NCBI GenBank assembly: GCA_029936965.1
Contig: JAPYRG010000016.1
Coordinates: 1-55,537, forward strand
Source of the DNA: Fidelibacterota bacterium
Lineage (GTDB): Bacteria > Fidelibacterota > Marinisomatia > Marinisomatales > TCS55
Direction: 5' to 3'
Length of the DNA: 55,537 bases
In this document: positions 49,674 to 55,537 of the stretch, one piece after another
How the letters are laid out: the number at the start of each line of letters is the position of its first letter
How positions within the stretch are numbered: position 1 is the stretch's first letter
Notes under the pieces: generated by a model
What the model saw: only the letters and a program-made list of their open reading frames with translations
The model's database searches: none
Told to the model about the DNA's origin: nothing
Made by a program: the position numbers and the translations under genes

Positions 49674-50150
49674 CTATTCAGTATTTATTATAGGTTTTGA
49701 TTTAGATTGATATTTAACTGAGAATAAAATATATAAACACATACCAACTGTTACTGAGGAATCTGCAATATTAAATACATACCAATGGTATCCGCCTATC
49801 ATAAAATCAAGAAAGTCTACCACTGTACCGAAAAAAATTCTATCTATGAGATTACCAATTGCTCCTGCAAGGATACATAATAATGATATTCGAAGCAAAA
49901 TATTGCTATTTCTTTCCTGCCAATAATACCAAGCTAAAAAGATAGTCAATGATATAGAAACAAAATTAAATAAGAAGTTTCCTCCTGGAAAATCTAATCC
50001 AAAAGCCATTCCATCATTTGTTATATATGTTAGATGAAAGAAATTATTGATGATTGGTTTGGACTCACCAATAAACATGTTGTTGCGAACAACTGCTTTT
50101 GTTAGCTGATCAATAGCTACAATTACAGCATTCACTATTAATAGCTTCAA
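49674..50150 (-). CDS. lspA: Lipoprotein signal peptidase (signal peptidase II)
   Basis: A 158-residue inner-membrane aspartyl protease with four helices. Catalytic Asp112 (TVVDFLDF) and Asp130 (FNIADSSVTVG) are in place, and AIDQLTK (12-18) and NDGMAFGL match the family with NDG instead of the more usual NxGAA. It cleaves lipoprotein signals, which are abundant in this window. It overlaps the traR/dksA gene by 4 bases. Confidence 0.95.
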   Translation of the reverse strand: MKLLIVNAVIVAIDQLTKAVVRNNMFIGESKPIINNFFHLTYITNDGMAFGLDFPGGNFLFNFVSISLTIFLAWYYWQERNSNILLRISLLCILAGAIGNLIDRIFFGTVVDFLDFMIGGYHWYVFNIADSSVTVGMCLYILFSVKYQSKSKPIINTE

Positions 50151-50539
50151 ATTAACCCAAGTTTATCTTTTTCTTTACACTTAACGCATTTCGTTGCATT
50201 AGGAACTTCCATCATTCGTTCTTCAGGAATCAAATCTTCACAAATATTACACATTCCAAAAGATCCATCATCAATTCTTTCAAGTGCTATTTCAAGATTT
50301 TTATAATAATCACTTTCTCGACTCATCAAGTTATAATTTTTTTCTTGTTCAAATGAATCTGTACCTGCATCGGCCATGTGCACACTATATACGGACTCTT
50401 GAGATAACGCTCCGCTAGAAGAACCATTGTCTAGGATTTCATCATGTAAATCATCCATATCATTTGCTATTTCTTCCATTCTTTTCTCTATGGAATCCTT
50501 GAAAACATTTAGTTTTGTTTTAGAATACTTTTTTGCCAT
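50147..50539 (-). CDS. TraR/DksA-type zinc-finger protein
   Basis: A 130-residue protein with an N-terminal coiled-coil (about 10-95, acidic) and a C4 zinc finger: Cys97 and Cys100 (CNIC), Cys118 and Cys121 (CVKC). Such proteins bind the RNA polymerase secondary channel and can modulate transcription with ppGpp. It is smaller than E. coli DksA (151 residues). It lies between ileS and lspA as in many Bacteroidetes relatives, and overlaps lspA by 4 bases (ATGA). Confidence 0.9.
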   Translation of the reverse strand: MAKKYSKTKLNVFKDSIEKRMEEIANDMDDLHDEILDNGSSSGALSQESVYSVHMADAGTDSFEQEKNYNLMSRESDYYKNLEIALERIDDGSFGMCNICEDLIPEERMMEVPNATKCVKCKEKDKLGLI

Positions 50540-50559
50540 ACAATACCTTTATTTCTTAA

Positions 50560-53500
50560 TTATATACGATTTATACCAATCTTTATATTAGTACCTTTAA
50601 TTTCAAAAGATTCTTCATATTCACCAGATTGAAATTTATCTATCATATTTATAGTTAATGTCTCATTCTTAAAATAATCTTCATATGCTTTGATTGCATC
50701 TCCAACTTGTCCATCAAAAGATCCATAAATATTAATGCGATCTTCAACGGCGAAATTAGCATTTTTCCTCATAATTTGCACGTGTCGAATTACATCTCTT
50801 GCAATTCCTTCTTGAATCAATTTTTCCGATAATTCAGTTGTAAGACCAACTGTAATATTTCCATCGGATTCTGAGGTATATCCTTTTTTAGATTTTTTAT
50901 TAATTAAAAATGCATCTCTTTTAAGAATAATACTATTTGAAGATAACAGAATTTTTATATCACCATCTTGATTAAGATCTGATACTATTTTATCTGAATC
51001 CATTTTTAATATTGCATCTTTAATTTTTGGTAATTCCTTCCCATGGTCTTGACCAATAAATGGAAGGTTAGGTTTTATTTCATATCCAATAAGTTTATCA
51101 GTGGATTTAACAAACTTTATTCTTTTAACATTTAATTCTTCCAGAATGATATTCTGATTTTCTATAACAAATTCTTCAATACTATTATCACTCAGATGAA
51201 AACATAGTTCTTTTAATGGCTGTCTTATTTTTAACTCAGCTTTATTTCTAGCTGAGCGGCCCAATTCCACTATTTTTCTAATAGTATCTACTTGTTCGAT
51301 CATCTTTTGATCTATCTTTTTATGATCAATTACTGGATAATCACATAAATGAACACTTTCAGGTAATTTATCATCAATATTACAAACCAAATTCTGATAG
51401 ATTTTTTCTGACATAAATGGAAGTATTGGTGCAATAATTTTCACACTTGTTAATAAAACATGATATAAAGTATGATAGGCTGCTTTTTTATCCCTATCAT
51501 TCTCTGATTTCCAAAATCTTCTTCTATTGCGTCTAATATACCAATTTGATAGATCATCTAAAAATCTTTCAAATTTTTGTACAAACTTATCTACTCGATA
51601 ACTATCAAAAGCATTTACAGCTTCTTTTACAAGTAAATTTGATTTTGCTAGTATCCACTGATCAAGTAAGGTTAGGTCACTATTTTCAATATTTGTCTCA
51701 AGTGGAGAAAATTTATCTACGGCAGCGTACGTAGCAAAAAATGAATATACATTCCATAAAGTTAATAGTTTCCTCCTTGCCTCATTAGCTGGACCATAAC
51801 CAAAAAGTAAATTATGTTCAATATTTTGATTTGCATACATCCATCGCATAACATCTACACCAATTTCTTCAGCAGCATCATCAAACCATATAGCATTACC
51901 CCATGACTTATGCATATCTCTTCCTGTCTCATCTTTAACTAATGCATGCCCTAATAAGGTTTTAAAAGGCGCTTTGTTTTCCATTACAGTGGATAATGCA
52001 AGTAAGGAATAAAACCAATTTCTAAATTGACCAGGAAAACTCTCAACAACAAAATCTCCAGGGAACCATTTTTCCCAATAAGCCTTATCATCATTATAAT
52101 TAAGTGTAGAATAAGGAACAATACCTGCATCGAGCCATGGATTACCAACATCCAAGATCCTCTTACCTATTAATCCCGATTCCGGATGTTTAATCTTTAC
52201 CTTATCAATCCAAGGCCTATGAGGACTTTGTCCATCAAATTCGTCCCAGCCTTCAATAGCAAGATTTTTGAGCTCCTCCTTTGATCCTACGACCATAAAA
52301 GAACCATCTTCAAATTCCCATATAGGTAAAGCAAGTCCCCAGAACCTTTTTTTTGAAATCATCCAGTCACCCATATTATCAAGCCATTCATGTTCTCTAT
52401 CTTTTCCCCAATCAGGTATCCAGTTTATTTGATCAACTACTTTTTTTATTCTTCCACGCCAATCCATATTTATGTACCACTCATCAACCATACGAAAAAC
52501 TAATTCATCACCAGATCGCCAGCAATGAGGATATACATGTGGATACTGCTCTGAATAGATAAGAAAACCTCTCTCTTTTAAGTCAACAATGATTTTATTA
52601 ATTGTTTCTTTTTCTGTAGCAACTAGACCTGACAACCAACCAAATTTATCCATGAATTTTGCCTCAGCATCCAATGGCGCAATATTGATAAACCCCAATT
52701 TTTTTCCAATTTTATAATCAATATCTCCACAACCCGGGGCCATATGAACAATACCTGTCCCTTCGCCTGCAACAACAATATCATTTCCAATGCTGTCTTT
52801 TCCTGCATCTATAACCTGATGCATATTCACTCCATTAATTCCTTTTGATTTTAATTTATCATCTGTAAACGGATAGCCACCTAGTTCATTCTGAGCTTCC
52901 AAATCATCAAACGGTCCAGAATATTTTAAACCTACAAGCTCAGATCCTTTAACTGTTCCCTCTAATTCATAGCCACCACGCTCTTTAAAAATTTGTGAAA
53001 TAGTTTTAAGTTTAGGTACGTCATCGATCCATTGCTTTTTATCTGAAAACTGTTTTTCTAAGCGTTGATATTCAAGATTCTCTTTAGCCAAATAGTATAA
53101 TGAACCATCAGCAGCACGCAGCTTAATATATTCAAGATTTACATTTACCGCAGTTATGACATTTGATGTTAATGTCCATGGAGTAGTTGTCCATACAAGT
53201 AAATATTCATTTTCTCTATCTAAAATAGGGAATCGAACAAATACTGATTCATGTGCGACAAGTTTTCGTCCTTCAATAATTTCCATTTGGGAATAAGATG
53301 TTCCTGACTTACCAGACCATGGAACAACATCCATCCCTCTATAAATTTTATCATCTTCAAATAACTTTTTAAGCATAGACCAAATTGTATAATTATTTTC
53401 ATCAGACATTGTATAATAGGAATTATTCCAATCCATCCAATATCCTAAACGTTTTGATTGTTCTGTTTGAATCGCAGAATATTTTTTTACTCTATCCTTA

Positions 53501-53859
53501 CAAAGATTTACAAATTTTTCTATGCCATATTCTTCTACATCTCGTTTAGATTTAAATCCTAGTTCCTTTTCAACTTCAACTTCAACCCATAGACCCTGAC
53601 AGTCAAATCCATTTTGATAACGTAGATCAAAACCGTTCATAGCCTTATACCGGTTCATCATATCTTTAATTGTGCGTCCCCATGCATGATGAACCCCCAT
53701 AGGGTTATTTGCAGTTATGGGACCATCGATAAAGCTCCAGGGCGGCTTACCTTTATTTAAAGCAATTCTTTTATTGAAAATATCATTCTTTTCCCAAAAG
53801 TCAAGAACGGAATGCTCTAACTTTATGAAATCAACTTGAGGATCAATCTTTTTAATCAT
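50560..53859 (-). CDS. ileS: Isoleucyl-tRNA synthetase with GXHH signature
   Basis: A 1099-residue class I synthetase with the Rossmann catalytic domain, CP1 editing domain (about 190-400; TTTPWTLTSN, GTGIVHMAPGCGD) and anticodon-binding C-terminal region, of the long IleRS2 type. The usual HXGH signature reads GVHH at residues 55-58 (PMGVHHAWGR), with first and third positions swapped. KMSKS reads DMHKS (648-652, TGRDMHKSWGN). The swapped GXHH form has been reported for naturally mupirocin-hyper-resistant IleRS2, so this enzyme is predicted to resist that drug; this is inference from one motif. It heads the ileS-traR-lspA-rluD-xer-pckA gene run, with 20 bases to traR. Confidence 0.95.
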   Translation of the reverse strand: MIKKIDPQVDFIKLEHSVLDFWEKNDIFNKRIALNKGKPPWSFIDGPITANNPMGVHHAWGRTIKDMMNRYKAMNGFDLRYQNGFDCQGLWVEVEVEKELGFKSKRDVEEYGIEKFVNLCKDRVKKYSAIQTEQSKRLGYWMDWNNSYYTMSDENNYTIWSMLKKLFEDDKIYRGMDVVPWSGKSGTSYSQMEIIEGRKLVAHESVFVRFPILDRENEYLLVWTTTPWTLTSNVITAVNVNLEYIKLRAADGSLYYLAKENLEYQRLEKQFSDKKQWIDDVPKLKTISQIFKERGGYELEGTVKGSELVGLKYSGPFDDLEAQNELGGYPFTDDKLKSKGINGVNMHQVIDAGKDSIGNDIVVAGEGTGIVHMAPGCGDIDYKIGKKLGFINIAPLDAEAKFMDKFGWLSGLVATEKETINKIIVDLKERGFLIYSEQYPHVYPHCWRSGDELVFRMVDEWYINMDWRGRIKKVVDQINWIPDWGKDREHEWLDNMGDWMISKKRFWGLALPIWEFEDGSFMVVGSKEELKNLAIEGWDEFDGQSPHRPWIDKVKIKHPESGLIGKRILDVGNPWLDAGIVPYSTLNYNDDKAYWEKWFPGDFVVESFPGQFRNWFYSLLALSTVMENKAPFKTLLGHALVKDETGRDMHKSWGNAIWFDDAAEEIGVDVMRWMYANQNIEHNLLFGYGPANEARRKLLTLWNVYSFFATYAAVDKFSPLETNIENSDLTLLDQWILAKSNLLVKEAVNAFDSYRVDKFVQKFERFLDDLSNWYIRRNRRRFWKSENDRDKKAAYHTLYHVLLTSVKIIAPILPFMSEKIYQNLVCNIDDKLPESVHLCDYPVIDHKKIDQKMIEQVDTIRKIVELGRSARNKAELKIRQPLKELCFHLSDNSIEEFVIENQNIILEELNVKRIKFVKSTDKLIGYEIKPNLPFIGQDHGKELPKIKDAILKMDSDKIVSDLNQDGDIKILLSSNSIILKRDAFLINKKSKKGYTSESDGNITVGLTTELSEKLIQEGIARDVIRHVQIMRKNANFAVEDRINIYGSFDGQVGDAIKAYEDYFKNETLTINMIDKFQSGEYEESFEIKGTNIKIGINRI

Positions 53860-53971
53860 ATTCTATATATCTAATTATTCAATATATAATCGGCTGGGAA
53901 TTTATATGCGTTACTCTTCGGTCGCAATTAGTTAGAAGAAGAAAATTTTAAATATGAGGATTAAATTCTGA

Positions 53972-55366
53972 CTAATTATCAATGTCAAGTGCGTAAAATC
54001 TTGAGACATCGTTCCTCTTTACAAGTAATAATACTGTGTTTTTTCTACTGCTTGTTCTTATTAAATCTTTAAAATCATTTGAATTACGAACATTGTTTGT
54101 TCCCACTCTTATTATTATATCTCCTTCGCGAATACCAGACCTATATGCCTCGCTATCCTTAGCCATTTCGGTGACTACAACTCCATCATCATTAGGTGAT
54201 AAATTATAATGTTTCCGTAATGCACTACTAAGATCTTGTACCGTGATACCTAATGTGCTGGATTTATCTGTGGACATAAAGGCCATCTGCGGTTCATTTG
54301 GCAACTCTCCTAATTTTACGTAAATGGATTTTCTTCTTCCATCTCGGATAATGTCTATTTTATATCGTTTTCCTGGATCGGAGGATGAAACAACATTCTT
54401 TAAATGGCTTGAATTATTAATTGATACATCATTGAATTCTAAGATTACATCACCTGTTATTAAGCCAGCATTATCTGCAGGGCTAGAATTGGCTACATTA
54501 CTAATTAAAGCACCATCTCGAGTATCTAATGCTAATGCTTTCGCATATGAATCATCTATTTCTTGAATAGCAACTCCAAGCCATCCTCTTACGACATATC
54601 CTTTATCAATAAGATCATTCATTACTTTATATACCATATTTGTTGGTATAGCAAATCCAACTCCACGATTTGAACGTTCATATCCACCGGTAGCTATTGC
54701 TGTGTTTATTCCTATCAGTTCTCCATTCAAATTCACTAACGCTCCTCCACTATTTCCAGGATTGATTGCTGCATCAATCTGTATAAAATCTTCATAGTTT
54801 TCTCTAGATATTATATCACTACGACCCATGGCGCTAATAATGCCCGCTGTCACAGTATGACTTAGATTATCAGTAAAAGGACTCCCAATCGCGATCACCC
54901 ACTCACCAACACGTAAGTTATCTGAATTTCCTATATCAACTTGAGTTAAATCATCCGCTTCTATTTGTAAAACCGCTAAGTCAGATTTAGGATCTGAACC
55001 AACTATAGTCGCTTCAAATATTCTCTTATCCATTAATTTGATAGATATTTTATCCATATCTGCAACAACGTGATTATTTGTTATAATATATCCTTTAGAT
55101 GCATCGACAATCACGCCCGATCCAAGGGCTTTTGTCCTATACTCCTGTTGTTGATCCGGACTTCTATCCCGCCCAAAGAATTGATTAAATGGATACTGAT
55201 TGAATCTATCCATCTTGATTACCTTATCTGTAGAAATAGTAACTACTCCAGGATTTACTTTTTCCGCAACATCAGCAAATGTCTTACTAAATTGCTGGAC
55301 AATTGATTTTTGCGAAAAACCAATTGATAAAATTATTGAAAATATAATTATTATATTTTTTCTCAT
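53972..55366 (-). CDS. HtrA/DegP-type periplasmic serine protease
   Basis: A 464-residue exported protease-chaperone: signal peptide (about 1-18), trypsin-like domain with triad His99 (ITNNHVV), Asp129 (SDLAVLQ) and Ser206 (NPGNSGGAL), then two PDZ domains (about 255-345, GWLGVAIQEI..., and about 365-455). It degrades or refolds damaged envelope proteins. A Shine-Dalgarno AGGAG lies about 10 bases before the ATG. It is transcribed separately from ileS, 112 bases upstream of it, where nothing else recognisable is seen. Confidence 0.95.
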   Translation of the reverse strand: MRKNIIIIFSIILSIGFSQKSIVQQFSKTFADVAEKVNPGVVTISTDKVIKMDRFNQYPFNQFFGRDRSPDQQQEYRTKALGSGVIVDASKGYIITNNHVVADMDKISIKLMDKRIFEATIVGSDPKSDLAVLQIEADDLTQVDIGNSDNLRVGEWVIAIGSPFTDNLSHTVTAGIISAMGRSDIISRENYEDFIQIDAAINPGNSGGALVNLNGELIGINTAIATGGYERSNRGVGFAIPTNMVYKVMNDLIDKGYVVRGWLGVAIQEIDDSYAKALALDTRDGALISNVANSSPADNAGLITGDVILEFNDVSINNSSHLKNVVSSSDPGKRYKIDIIRDGRRKSIYVKLGELPNEPQMAFMSTDKSSTLGITVQDLSSALRKHYNLSPNDDGVVVTEMAKDSEAYRSGIREGDIIIRVGTNNVRNSNDFKDLIRTSSRKNTVLLLVKRNDVSRFYALDIDN

Positions 55367-55435
55367 TAACTAATCTCCTTACATAATATTATTCAATAAT
55401 TAGAATGATATAAAAACAAAAAAGTTTCAAATAAA

Positions 55436-55457
55436 AACGGCCTTTTTCAAGGCCGTT
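55436..55457 (-). terminator. Terminator after the partial secreted-protein gene
   Basis: A 9-bp stem (55436-55444 with 55449-55457, AACGGCCTT/AAGGCCGTT) with a 4-nt loop is followed by a T run on the minus strand. It ends the transcript of the partial gene 55488-55537 ahead of the HtrA gene. Confidence 0.85.
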
Positions 55458-55487
55458 ACAAATTATTAATTTAATTAGAGCTAATCG

Positions 55488-55537
55488 TTACTTTAAGAGC
55501 ACCATTTTTTTAGTACTATGAAAACTAGGTGATGTAA
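55488..55537 (-). CDS. Partial: C-terminus of a type IX-type secreted protein
   Basis: The window ends within a minus-strand gene whose last 16 codons read TSPSFHSTKKMVLLK then TAA (55488-55490), with one further partial codon. The ending is the same type as the relic at the other edge (QTKKMVLLK) and the GKILYLK of the sorting-domain protein at 10.17 kb. The body of the protein lies outside the window, so function is unknown. It is followed by a hairpin terminator. Confidence 0.7.
   Translation of the reverse strand, partial: TSPSFHSTKKMVLLK

Noticed and set aside
53860-53971. T-box leader upstream of ileS
   Set aside because: The gap is 112 bases, too short, and no T-box sequence or antiterminator is visible.

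Overview
The window reads as a chromosomal segment of an AT-rich, Gram-negative marine bacterium of the FCB group, most likely Candidatus Marinimicrobia (SAR406) or a close relative. The evidence is type IX secretion-type C-terminal sorting tails (a YPNPFN-type domain at about 9.77-10.17 kb and KKMVLLK endings at both window edges), many lipoproteins, Tat- and Sec-exported sugar enzymes, an LptG-type permease, PorV-like barrel proteins, and the ileS-traR-lspA-rluD order common in Bacteroidetes relatives. The taxon is inferred from these traits and not from a marker-gene search. Nearly all genes are on the minus strand and tightly packed. No gene-free stretch exceeds 300 bases. I saw no tRNA, rRNA, CRISPR array or insertion sequence.

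Region by region: (1) 0-4.1 kb holds a small lipoprotein followed by a decayed sorting tail, then a three-gene minus-strand unit: a membrane di-iron hydroxylase (sterol desaturase family), a linalool dehydratase/isomerase-like protein and a short-chain dehydrogenase, closed by a terminator. (2) 4.2-12.3 kb holds a NagB-like/PIG-L fusion, an aldo-keto reductase, an alkaline-phosphatase-superfamily enzyme, a PqqB-like metallo-beta-lactamase-fold lipoprotein, a nearly cargo-less sorting-domain protein carrying a perfect 25-bp inverted repeat, a thioredoxin/peroxiredoxin-like protein, and upstream of it a TlpA-like lipoprotein whose first active-site Cys is encoded by an in-frame TGA. A bacterial-SECIS-like hairpin follows that TGA, so this is a candidate selenoprotein. 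(3) 12.3-21.1 kb holds homocysteine methyltransferase, penicillin-acylase-family and ThDP-lyase genes, an SPL-like radical SAM protein and a large MORN/LysM lipoprotein. (4) 21.3-37.6 kb is a probable 11-gene operon for sugars, amino sugars and amino acids: AgcS-type symporter, MurQ, hydroxylysine-kinase-like and phospholyase-like pair, GH2 beta-galactosidase, GH109-type enzyme, GHMP kinase, nucleotidyltransferase and three sodium:solute symporters. (5) 37.7-43.4 kb is cell envelope: LptG/F-like permease, a PorV-like barrel and a 1027-residue lipoprotein. (6) 43.5-55.5 kb is housekeeping: ahcY, metK, pckA, Xer recombinase, rluD, lspA, traR/dksA, an ileS with a swapped signature motif, an HtrA protease, and the tail of a further secreted protein.

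The items most worth following are the TGA-containing thioredoxin with its hairpin, the linalool dehydratase/isomerase-like operon, the hydroxylysine kinase/phospholyase pair inside a glycan operon, the perfect coding palindrome, and the GXHH-type isoleucyl-tRNA synthetase.
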